The notes under the pieces were generated by a model. That model did no database searches. It was not told where the DNA came from and worked only from the letters and a program-made list of their open reading frames with translations. This document shows, piece after piece, positions 27,346 to 34,525 of a DNA stretch of 61,062 nucleotides. The first letter of the stretch is position 1, and every line of letters begins with the position of its first letter. The translations under genes were made by a program, and so were the position numbers. This DNA is from Lyngbya aestuarii BL J (GTDB taxonomy: Bacteria; Cyanobacteriota; Cyanobacteriia; Cyanobacteriales; Microcoleaceae), in contig NZ_AUZM01000037.1 in assembly GCF_000478195.2 (NCBI RefSeq), positions 1 to 61,062 on the forward strand, written 5' to 3'.

Positions 27346-28890
27346 TTAACGTTGCCAACTCAACCAAATTGAAGCCAATTTTTTCACCCATCCTTTTAAC
27401 CAGGTAAAATTGTATTTATCCGCCGCTTTCCGAATCACTTCCGATTGGGTTGGATAGGGATAAATTGTATTGGCAATCGTTCTTAATCCCACATTTCCCA
27501 CCATTGCCAAGGTGATTTGATTAATCATTTCTCCGGCGTGTGCGGATACAATTGTCGCGCCCAATATTTTATCGGTTCCGTGACGAACGTGAACTTTAGC
27601 AAACCCATTCGTTTGTCTATCAATACAAGCGCGATCGATATCGCTTAGTGGCACGTAAAACGTTTTCACTTTTTCGGGTTTTTGCAAAATTTCGGCTTCC
27701 GTTATCCCCACTTGAGCGACTTCGGGATCGGTATAAGCACAGGAGGGAATAATCAAACTGCTGAGTTTTTTTCGTCCGATTCCAAGCGGTGAAAATAAAG
27801 CATTTTGAACGACAATTCTCGCCGCCGCATCCGCCGCATGGGTGAATTTTGACTCCATACAAACATCCCCAACCGCATAAATATTAGGATTAGTTGTTTG
27901 CAAGTAATCGTTAATAATAATTCCTTTTTTTGGATCGGATTTAACCCCAACTGCTTCTAAGTTTAAGCCTTTAATATTGGGCTGTCTTCCGGTAGCGACA
28001 ATAATTTCATCAACAGTAGATTGTTCTTCAATTCCTAAAACATCATAATAAATAGTTTTGCCATCTTCCGACTCTATTCGCTTGATATCTGCATTTAAAA
28101 CTGTATAGATTCCTTCCCGTGCAAATACCTCTTGAATAAGATCTGAAACTTCAATATCGGAACGTTTAAGAACTTGATCTCCTCTTTGCAATAAAATAAC
28201 TTTTGAACCCAGACGTTGAAAGGTTTGAGCGAGTTCACAGCCAATATAACCCCCCCCAATAACAGCCAGAGATTCCGGAAGTTTGGTTAAAGAAAATACG
28301 GTTTCATTCGTCAAATATCCTGCTGTTTCTAAACCTGCAATTTGGGGTATAATTGGATGAGAACCCGTAGCAATTACAGCTTTCTTGAAGCGCAGTTTTT
28401 CTCCGCGAACATCAACAGTTTGTGAACTCGAAAAATGAGCTTTTCCGAGAAAAATATCAACTCCAAATTCTTCTTGAAATCGAGCCGCAGAATCGTTAGA
28501 ACTAATTTGCGATCGCACTTTTCGCATTTGTTCCATGACGACAGAAAAATCAGCTTTCACACTCTCTGGAACCGGAATTCCGTACTCAGAAGCAATACCG
28601 ACAGCAGCAGCAATTCTACTGGAACGAATTAAGGCTTTTGAAGGAACACAACCGACATTTGTACAGTCTCCTCCTAACAAATTCTGTTCAATTAATGCGA
28701 CTTTTCCACCTAATAAACCTGCACCTGCTGCGGTTACTAATCCTGCTGTTCCACCCCCAATAACGACTAAATTGTAACAGCGTTCAGGTTGGGGATTTTT
28801 CCAGTGAGAGGGATGCAAATTTTCAACCAAAGTTTGATTGAATTCATCCATCGGAGAAACGGTAATCGGCTGATTCTCTAACTGAGTCAT
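27346..28890 (-). CDS. MerA-like FAD-dependent pyridine nucleotide-disulfide oxidoreductase
   Basis: A 514-aa flavoprotein of the dihydrolipoamide dehydrogenase/mercuric reductase family. The FAD motif VIGGGTAGLVTAAG is near residue 43, the redox disulfide is C76/C81 in GGDCTNVGCVPSK, the NAD(P)H site is VIGGGYIGCELAQ and the second FAD motif is NIYAVGDVCM. The C-terminal dimer-interface motif reads YPYPTQSEV with Tyr where lipoamide dehydrogenase has the catalytic His, as in MerA, but the heavy-metal domain and terminal Cys-Cys of mercuric reductases are absent. Mercury reduction is therefore doubtful; the disulfide substrate is unknown. Last gene of the apparent NDH-2/SnoaL/DoxX operon. Confidence 0.93.
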   Translation of the reverse strand: MTQLENQPITVSPMDEFNQTLVENLHPSHWKNPQPERCYNLVVIGGGTAGLVTAAGAGLLGGKVALIEQNLLGGDCTNVGCVPSKALIRSSRIAAAVGIASEYGIPVPESVKADFSVVMEQMRKVRSQISSNDSAARFQEEFGVDIFLGKAHFSSSQTVDVRGEKLRFKKAVIATGSHPIIPQIAGLETAGYLTNETVFSLTKLPESLAVIGGGYIGCELAQTFQRLGSKVILLQRGDQVLKRSDIEVSDLIQEVFAREGIYTVLNADIKRIESEDGKTIYYDVLGIEEQSTVDEIIVATGRQPNIKGLNLEAVGVKSDPKKGIIINDYLQTTNPNIYAVGDVCMESKFTHAADAAARIVVQNALFSPLGIGRKKLSSLIIPSCAYTDPEVAQVGITEAEILQKPEKVKTFYVPLSDIDRACIDRQTNGFAKVHVRHGTDKILGATIVSAHAGEMINQITLAMVGNVGLRTIANTIYPYPTQSEVIRKAADKYNFTWLKGWVKKLASIWLSWQR

Positions 28891-28959
28891 TTTTCCTTAA
28901 ACATTGAAAATAAAGCGATTTCTATCGTTAAAGTTTAACTGAAATTTGATCAGCAACTC

Positions 28960-29391
28960 TTAAGAACGGAGTAAACCGGGAATAATAGAAGCTTGTTTCG
29001 GATTATCATCAGGTTTAGTATACCAATAAGCCCAAGTAATTAAAACAGCTTGAAAAGGAAGCCGAATCGCCTGAAACCAATTTCCATCCGGTATGCCATC
29101 AATATGAATATGATTGACTGCCATATTAATATTAGCAGGAAATACGGCAATAAATAATGCTAGAAGTCCCCAAGCAGCGAATTGAGAAACCGGAGGAGTT
29201 AACAGTCCAATTCCCCCGAGTATTTCAAAAACACCGCTAATATAAACTAAAGCCGCAGGTGAGGGCAGAAAATCGGGTACAATTCTAATAAACGGTTCCG
29301 GTACGACAAAGTGTAGAATTCCTGCAACGATAATACAAACAGCTAAAATGACTCGCAGCAATTCTTTGTTACTTTTTATTACGTTAATCAT
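28960..29391 (-). CDS. DoxX-family membrane protein
   Basis: A 143-aa protein with four hydrophobic segments (VILAVCIIVAGILHFVV, ALVYISGVFEILGGIGLL, AAWGLLALFIAVFPANINMA, FQAVLITWAYWY) in the DoxX/DoxD arrangement, including the conserved GILHF and GxxEILGGIGLL patterns. DoxX-type proteins are linked to quinone-coupled redox reactions and to oxidative stress complexes. It lies eight bases after the SnoaL-like gene and 69 before the flavoprotein gene, so it is almost certainly cotranscribed. Confidence 0.88.
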   Translation of the reverse strand: MINVIKSNKELLRVILAVCIIVAGILHFVVPEPFIRIVPDFLPSPAALVYISGVFEILGGIGLLTPPVSQFAAWGLLALFIAVFPANINMAVNHIHIDGIPDGNWFQAIRLPFQAVLITWAYWYTKPDDNPKQASIIPGLLRS

Positions 29392-29399
29392 CGTTTAAT

Positions 29400-29810
29400 T
29401 TAACTTTTTTCAAGCCATCCTTTTTTAATTTTATTTCCTTCCAACTCAAAAATTGTAATTCCCGTTAACTCAATGGGTTCTCCTTTATAACTTTCTTCTG
29501 AAAATCCATTATTAATCCCCTGAATTCGCCAACGAGTTACAACTTTTTGATTGTAAGCAAATAGATCTTCTATTATAAATTCAAAATTCTTGATTTCCTT
29601 TCTAAACTGTTTAATCAAGTTGATCATTTTTGATTGGGTTTCAATTGCATTTCCACCACAGTAGAATAAACAATTTTCCGTCACCAATTCTTTGAAAATT
29701 TCGAGTTGACCCGCATTCCAGACTCGGTTCCAAAACCGTCGGACAATTGCCTCACTCACAACTCTTGTACTTAACCGTTCTAATTCAGCAGTAGATGTCA
29801 TAGATGTCAT
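29400..29810 (-). CDS. SnoaL-like / NTF2-fold protein
   Basis: A 136-aa protein with the cone-shaped alpha+beta pattern of SnoaL-like polyketide-cyclase relatives: helix RRFWNRVWNAGQLEIFKELV, then VTENCLFYCGG, KMINLIKQFRKEI, strand KVVTRWRIQGINNG and the C-terminal ELTGITIFELEGNKIKKGW. In bacteria many of these are not cyclases but small-molecule-binding or lyase-type enzymes. The substrate is unknown. Its place between NDH-2 and DoxX suggests a role with a quinone or other small redox substrate. Confidence 0.82.
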   Translation of the reverse strand: MTSMTSTAELERLSTRVVSEAIVRRFWNRVWNAGQLEIFKELVTENCLFYCGGNAIETQSKMINLIKQFRKEIKNFEFIIEDLFAYNQKVVTRWRIQGINNGFSEESYKGEPIELTGITIFELEGNKIKKGWLEKS

Positions 29811-29867
29811 TTTTATTCTCCTTAAGTTTACAACAAAAAACTAGAATTAAATCTTTGCTCTCTTACA

Positions 29868-31172
29868 CTAACGAACAACTTTCTGTCGAGATGGACTCGG
29901 TGGTGCGTGGTCATTAAAAATCTCATCCGTTATCCAATCTACAGTCGCTTTAAAATTGTGAACCGGAGTGGGTAAAAGTTCTAAATAAGTTCCCTGACGA
30001 ACTAAATGACCCGGTTGACCTGCGATCACAAATCGCTCAAATAAATTTGCTGCTGCTGCTTCAAGTCCTAACTTCATTAATGTACCTCGCAACTTAATTT
30101 CACTGGGTTCAAGCAGTTCCTGTTCAGCCAACGCAATCAGATTATTAGCAATAGCAATTCCTTGTTGATAAGCGACTTGCGCCGTTGGGGGTAAAGCCTG
30201 ATCTAAAACTGCACTATCTCCCCCCACAAATACTTCTGGAAACTCTCGTAATTGTAATGTGGGTGTAACTCGCAAACGGTTTTGTTGATCATGTTGTTCT
30301 GGGGAAATTGACAATTTTTTAATCAATGGATGAACCGCATTTCCCGCCGTCCAAATCACAGTTCCCGTTGCTAATTTATGCAGTTGATTATTTTGTTTAT
30401 ATTCTAAATATTCGGGGGAAACTTCACTAACTTTTGCTTCGAGTCGGACTTCTACCGGAACCACTCGTTCCTGTAAAGCTTTTTCAGCTTTTTCTCTGAG
30501 ATGAACATTAATATCACCTGTGAGAATTTCAGACACCATATCGAGAATAATTACCTGAACTTCAGCAGGATTTCCTCCGAGTTGATGATACCATTGGGGC
30601 AGCCAGTCTGCTAAGGTGCTGGCGATTTCAATTCCTGATGGCCCTGCACCAACAATCGCAATTGTAAGAAGCTGATGACGTGCAGTTTCATCTTCCGTTT
30701 GGGTGGCGAGTTGCAACTGTTGTCGGAGGTGATTTCTGAGGGTCATGGCATCATCACCATTGCGAAATGCAAACGTATTTTCTCTAGCACCTTCTATCCC
30801 AAAATAACAAGCAACACTTCCTAATCCTAAGACTAAATTTTCATAGGAATAGTCTAAACCTGATGAAAGTTTAAGTTGACGGTGTTTGAAATCAATTTCA
30901 TCTACACTTCCTTGAATATAAGTAATATTGCTACAGTCTAAAAGTTCTTCATAGCGAGGTAAAACTTGATCAACTTCCATTTCTCCACTTAAAACTTCAT
31001 AGAGTAAAGGTTTAAACACAAAACGTTCTTGAGGATCAATTAAAATAGTCGGTCGTAAATAGTTATGATGGCACAAATGTAAAGCCGTAAACAAACCTGT
31101 AAAGCCGGCACCAACAATTGCCGTTGTATAATGTTCGTTATTTATAGAAGTATGGTTTGAGTTAATGGTCAT
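29868..31172 (-). CDS. Type II NADH dehydrogenase (NDH-2)
   Basis: A 434-aa single-subunit flavoprotein that passes electrons from NADH to quinone without pumping protons. The FAD motif TAIVGAGFTGLFTALHL is near residue 18, the NADH motif IAIVGAGPSGIEIASTLAD near 170, then GTVIWTAGNAVHP and VFVGGDSAVL for FAD ribityl binding. The C-terminal part has mild hydrophobic stretches for monotopic membrane attachment. Cyanobacteria encode several such enzymes (NdbA-C), thought to sense or adjust the quinone redox state; I cannot tell which this is. First gene of the minus-strand redox operon. Confidence 0.92.
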   Translation of the reverse strand: MTINSNHTSINNEHYTTAIVGAGFTGLFTALHLCHHNYLRPTILIDPQERFVFKPLLYEVLSGEMEVDQVLPRYEELLDCSNITYIQGSVDEIDFKHRQLKLSSGLDYSYENLVLGLGSVACYFGIEGARENTFAFRNGDDAMTLRNHLRQQLQLATQTEDETARHQLLTIAIVGAGPSGIEIASTLADWLPQWYHQLGGNPAEVQVIILDMVSEILTGDINVHLREKAEKALQERVVPVEVRLEAKVSEVSPEYLEYKQNNQLHKLATGTVIWTAGNAVHPLIKKLSISPEQHDQQNRLRVTPTLQLREFPEVFVGGDSAVLDQALPPTAQVAYQQGIAIANNLIALAEQELLEPSEIKLRGTLMKLGLEAAAANLFERFVIAGQPGHLVRQGTYLELLPTPVHNFKATVDWITDEIFNDHAPPSPSRQKVVR

Positions 31173-31639
31173 TTGCCTGTTTTTATATATATTTTACAAT
31201 CAACTTTACAATCAACTTTAAAGTCAGAGTTGATTTTGCTAAAATTTTGAGAATAGCATTGTACTTTTATTTTGGATCAACCCAAGCTGAACTGCTTGCA
31301 CAAGAAATACAGTTTTTAATCTGTACGCTCCATTGTAAAACAAAGATTCTGATTTTTGAAGCAGTTTAGCTTGATTTATAACTTTAGGACTATGTTTGTT
31401 TTTTAACTGAACTCCCTCTTTGGTGATCTCGTTTGAGTCATCCTCTCTCTCTAGATAGAGATTTGTATTATAGTCTTTATTGATTTTTTTTAGAACTATG
31501 GCTTTAATTTTTGATTTCGGATTTTTATCTAAAAAATAAAGTCAGGTTGATTACACCCATCTATATTTATTTAGAGACGTTGATGACAACGCCTCTACTC
31601 ACTTTCTCAAAATAAACTGGGTTTTAAGTTGAGAACTAA
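31173..31639. other. 467-bp intergenic region upstream of NDH-2
   Basis: No gene seen. It contains two copies of ACAATCAACTTT (31198-31220), an inverted repeat described separately, an A/T-rich middle and a dispersed palindrome TAGAGACGTTG-atga-CAACGCCTCTA at 31572-31597. The NDH-2 operon promoter should lie at the left end. Confidence 0.6.
31210..31235. promoter_or_regulatory. Inverted repeat AATCAACT-N10-AGTTGATT upstream of NDH-2
   Basis: A perfect 8-bp dyad lies 38 bases before the NDH-2 start codon. It is a candidate operator for the redox operon, or a weak hairpin (TTTT follows on the plus strand). The half-site TCAAC also appears, in the opposite arrangement, in the XRE operator array 1.5 kb away. 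Confidence 0.4.
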
Positions 31640-32329
31640 CTATCCAAACAAACGCTGCTGATTTTCCGTTACCCCTTGACCTCGATAAATTTGGCGAGTG
31701 TTTTTAGGGATAGTAATCCAACCTAAATCTTGCAAGCGATTAGTGAGATTAGAAATCGTGACTCCTAACTGATCACGGAGTTTATATAAATCCGTCCATT
31801 TTGTTAGATCTAAGCCCTGCTGTTTCTCTTCTAAAATATGTTGAGGCATCAACAAACAACTCGCAAAATACTGCGCTTGCCATTCAATGGAAGCAATTTT
31901 TGAGTCATAAGCCGAACCCCGACACACAAATGGTTCTTCGGAAGTTGTGGGCTTTTTCCCGTATTCTCCTAACGGTAATTCCAACTGTTTAACCTCACCA
32001 TCGACTTCATCTTGATTGATGTGTAAAACCCAATGACCAATTTCATGGGCAATAGTTGACTCAATAAACCCTTGAGGTTTTTCGAGGATATTTTCGTTAA
32101 TTTCAATGGTTCGTTCAGTCGGTAAAATACGGGCAGCAATTTCTCCTTCCCCATCGGCAGGAATCTCATCCCAAACCACTCCTAAATCGAGAAAATCTGC
32201 AACCAAAGAAGACTCAAACGGCCACTGAGGTGCAAAATTGGGTTGAGTTTGCATTTGAGTGAGAATATCCTGCGCCCGCCGTTCGATAGATTCTTTCGGA
32301 TAAAAACGGTACGGCTTCAGAATACTCAT
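31640..32329 (-). CDS. ImmA/IrrE-family zinc metalloprotease
   Basis: A 229-aa predicted protease. The zinc motif HEIGH (H95, E96, H99) lies in STIAHEIGHWVLH, and the third-ligand region EWQAQYFASCLLMP is the usual ImmA form, so it should be active. A C-terminal winged-helix-like segment (LYKLRDQLGVTISNLTNRLQ) may bind the partner. ImmA proteins cleave their cognate XRE repressor, releasing repression. Here the ATG directly abuts the stop codon of the upstream XRE gene, so the two are cotranscribed and probably translationally coupled. The target operon is most likely the rightward cluster across the control region. Confidence 0.92.
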   Translation of the reverse strand: MSILKPYRFYPKESIERRAQDILTQMQTQPNFAPQWPFESSLVADFLDLGVVWDEIPADGEGEIAARILPTERTIEINENILEKPQGFIESTIAHEIGHWVLHINQDEVDGEVKQLELPLGEYGKKPTTSEEPFVCRGSAYDSKIASIEWQAQYFASCLLMPQHILEEKQQGLDLTKWTDLYKLRDQLGVTISNLTNRLQDLGWITIPKNTRQIYRGQGVTENQQRLFG

Positions 32330-32668
32330 TTATTCAGTCTCCTGGGCAGCATCAAAAATCTTTTTAGCAAAGCTTGGGTTCTCTTGCAATCTTCGGAATA
32401 AAGCTGTTATTTCCTTGTTATTTTGCTTGAGAAAATTCTCGTAATGTTGCGGAATTCGACCCGCTAAAAAGATTAACTCCTCCTCATCAATGCCGAGATT
32501 TCGCGCCAGTCCCCGAATGACATCTTCTTTGGGGGCGTAGTCAGCACGGTCATTCTCTAGCTTTGACAGGTAGGTAAAATCAACCTTTAACAGCGCCGCA
32601 AGCTGTCGTTGGGAGTATCCCTTGTCCTTGCGGGCTTGACGAATCAGTTTTCCAAATGTTTGTTCCAC
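32330..32668 (-). CDS. XRE-family transcriptional repressor, ImmR-like
   Basis: A 112-aa protein with a Cro/CI-type helix-turn-helix at residues 4-60 (LIRQARKDKGYSQRQLAALL, DFTYLSKLENDRADYAP) and a helical C-terminal part suited to dimerisation and protease recognition. The start is GTG 32668 with AGGAGGG eight bases upstream. A near-consensus promoter 20 bases before it contains one of four TTGA-N8-TCAA sites, so it probably represses itself as well as the divergent genes. Immediately followed by the ImmA-type protease. Confidence 0.93.
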   Translation of the reverse strand: MEQTFGKLIRQARKDKGYSQRQLAALLKVDFTYLSKLENDRADYAPKEDVIRGLARNLGIDEEELIFLAGRIPQHYENFLKQNNKEITALFRRLQENPSFAKKIFDAAQETE

Positions 32669-32689
32669 GGTATTTCCCTCCTATGCTCG

Positions 32690-32718
32690 ATCATATGCGA
32701 GTTTGACGTAAATTTCAA
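32690..32718 (-). promoter_or_regulatory. Promoter of the XRE-ImmA operon
   Basis: On the minus strand, TTGAAA (32718-32713), a 17-base spacer and TATGAT (32695-32690) form a near-consensus housekeeping promoter. The mRNA would start near 32683, giving a short leader with the AGGAGGG site. Operator 1 (32702-32719) covers the -35 box and part of the spacer, as expected for autorepression. Confidence 0.8.
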
Positions 32719-32819
32719 CTTATGGCTTGACGATTAAATCAACAACTGTTACTATCGGCATAGTTGATAAAAACTTCAACATAGCTCTCACCTCACCTGG
32801 GGTTGAAACTTACATCAAT
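32702..32819. promoter_or_regulatory. Array of four TTGA-N8-TCAA operators
   Basis: Four 18-bp dyads of the form NTTGA-N8-TCAAN lie at 32702-32719, 32726-32743, 32763-32780 and 32802-32819, with A/T-rich centres. Start-to-start distances are 24, 37 and 39 bp. Eight fixed bases are expected about once per 65 kb by chance at equal base use, so four in 118 bp is a strong signal. The likely ligand is the adjacent XRE protein. Confidence 0.8.
32727..32755 (+). promoter_or_regulatory. Candidate rightward promoter of the coiled-coil operon
   Basis: TTGACG (32727-32732), a 17-base spacer and TACTAT (32750-32755) give a reasonable promoter. Operator 2 overlaps its -35 box and operator 3 covers the predicted transcription start near 32762. 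The leader to the first gene would be about 168 bases. Confidence 0.6.
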
Positions 32820-32929
32820 TCTAACGGCACTCTAGATAAGGTGTACCCCCATTGGAATTAAAGGGTGTGAAGAATCATTAAAAGTGCAAACACTTGAATG
32901 GATTGAAATATACAGGAGGATGAACCTCT

Positions 32930-33190
32930 ATGCTCAGAACTTGGACAGATACGCACTACAAATTGGATGACGAAGATTGGATGTATATTGCCACCCATGA
33001 AGAACAAGGTTCGGCATCTCTAGTTTGCCCAGGGTACGCACGAGATGGTGAAGGCTTTAGCATTCATTTTACCCCAGCTCATGCCGAAATGCTAGAAAGT
33101 TTGATTGCAACTTTACACCTCATTAAAACCCAACAAAAGACGTTATCTAGCTATCAAGAAACCCCAACTCAAAACCATATCATTCGATAG
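32930..33190 (+). CDS. Small unknown protein, first gene of the XRE-controlled cluster
   Basis: An 86-aa soluble acidic protein with no recognised domain. It starts MLRTWTDTHYKLDDEDWMYI and contains strand-rich aromatic segments, then a helix (AHAEMLESLIATLHLIKTQQ) and a polar tail. AGGAGG lies ten bases before ATG 32930, a strong ribosome-binding site. It is the first gene after the four-operator control region and is separated by 80 bp from the next gene on the same strand. Function is unknown. Confidence 0.75.
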   Translation: MLRTWTDTHYKLDDEDWMYIATHEEQGSASLVCPGYARDGEGFSIHFTPAHAEMLESLIATLHLIKTQQKTLSSYQETPTQNHIIR

Positions 33191-33270
33191 TTCAAGGTTC
33201 ATTTTTTAGCGATAAAAATAATCAATCAACTCAGAATCGTCAACGGAAAAGCACAAAAAGGAAGATTAAA

Positions 33271-33975
33271 ATGTCAAAAATAGCAGATAACTTTAACTTT
33301 TCTGTCTTTGGGGCTAAACACAAAGAAGCCATCCTTGTTCCGGAAATGCCAATCGCAGTTCGCAACAATTGTCAGTCGGGAAAATGGACTATCGGGGATG
33401 AAGAATATGGCTCTAAATGTTCGATCACAATTCTCAAATTTAGCAAATTTTTTGGGAGTTTAGGTCAAACTCAGAATACCTTATGGGGTCAAATTTGGTT
33501 CATTGCTGAATCAGGAGATCTCCCCCAAGGTGTGGTCATTGTGACTTATATTAAAAGTCGCAGTTTGAATGATTTTAACCGTTTAGTTGCATCAATTCAA
33601 GCCCGAGGAGTTGAACCAGCAACCGGGATTTTTGTACCCGAATTTATCAAACATTCCGGTCAAAAACCTGATGAAAATGGCACTTTAAAACCTATTAACT
33701 ATTATAGCCTCAAATGGACATGGAAAGAACGAACGAACTGGTCAGTTATCGAACAAGCGGCTGCGGTTCTCTCCTCGGAAAGCAACTTATCTCGAATGAT
33801 TGATTTAGAAGGAACAAAGTCAATGGTTTGTTTAGATAATTTATCTCCCCACGATATCGCTTATTTGATCACCTCTCACTCTCCCAAAAATCAGACTGAA
33901 GAACTTTCCTTAGATTCAAGTCGGGAAAATGCGCTTCTTCCTGCATCTGAAAAAGTTCCGGCTAAGGTTTCTTAA
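33271..33975 (+). CDS. Unknown 234-aa protein in the XRE-controlled cluster
   Basis: Not assigned to a family with confidence; it resembles proteins I recall only as hypothetical from cyanobacterial chromosomes and plasmids. The fold looks alpha+beta and soluble: SGKWTIGDEEYGSKCSITIL, FFGSLGQTQNTLWGQIWFIA, a strand GVVIVTYIKSRSLNDFNRLV, then VEPATGIFVPEFIKHSG and YSLKWTWKER before a helical and disordered tail. No catalytic motif, signal or membrane segment is visible. AAGGAAG precedes ATG 33271. It ends 17 bp before the next gene, so they are cotranscribed. Confidence 0.8.
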   Translation: MSKIADNFNFSVFGAKHKEAILVPEMPIAVRNNCQSGKWTIGDEEYGSKCSITILKFSKFFGSLGQTQNTLWGQIWFIAESGDLPQGVVIVTYIKSRSLNDFNRLVASIQARGVEPATGIFVPEFIKHSGQKPDENGTLKPINYYSLKWTWKERTNWSVIEQAAAVLSSESNLSRMIDLEGTKSMVCLDNLSPHDIAYLITSHSPKNQTEELSLDSSRENALLPASEKVPAKVS

Positions 33976-33992
33976 CTCCTGAATTCACTGGA

Positions 33993-34451
33993 ATGGGGGA
34001 CGCAGTTCTTTTTGTGTTCCTCCTTCCCAAAATCTTAGTTTTTTTGTTCAGAGGTAGAAACATTAAAAAAATGAAAAACTTTCTGAAGCTAATCCAACAA
34101 ACAGAGTCAAATTATCCAGTTATCAATCAACAAGAACTCAGTCATCGTATTCGAGAAAATGCGGTTCACGACTTAGACAGTTTATGTGCAGATTTTCAAC
34201 ATATGCAAAGTGTTATCAAATCAATTCAACGAAACTATGAAGCAGTTTTAGAAGAAAATAAACAACTCAAATTGATGTTAAAAAATTTGGTCAATAACTG
34301 TTATTGTTGGCCAGGAAATCGTTGTGATCGCTGTCAACAAATTTTGAAGTCACTTTTACGTGAAAATACGGAAGAACGCTCAAAGGCTGTATCCGATCAT
34401 CAAGAAATTGTCGAACAATTACGCAAGCGACAGTCTCGGGTAAAAGCTTAA
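33993..34451 (+). CDS. Coiled-coil protein with a Cys cluster, possible membrane anchor
   Basis: A 152-aa protein. From ATG 33993 the first 20 residues (MGDAVLFVFLLPKILVFLFR) are hydrophobic and could anchor it in the membrane; if translation instead starts at ATG 34071 this segment is lost, and the DNA does not decide. A helical, probably coiled-coil region (HMQSVIKSIQRNYEAVLEEN) follows, then CYCWPGNRCDRC, a compact four-Cys cluster that could bind zinc, and a charged tail. Unknown function; lies between the 234-aa gene and the coiled-coil pair. Confidence 0.7.
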   Translation: MGDAVLFVFLLPKILVFLFRGRNIKKMKNFLKLIQQTESNYPVINQQELSHRIRENAVHDLDSLCADFQHMQSVIKSIQRNYEAVLEENKQLKLMLKNLVNNCYCWPGNRCDRCQQILKSLLRENTEERSKAVSDHQEIVEQLRKRQSRVKA

Positions 34452-34525
34452 AATAGGATAAACACTTTCTATTCAACCTTCGTTCAATACTCACTTTCTG
34501 TTAACATTTTGAGGTCAAATCAATC

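Noticed and set aside
27346-28890. Mercury-resistance locus
   Set aside because: The MerA-like protein lacks the metal-binding cysteine pair and no merR, merT or merP is adjacent.
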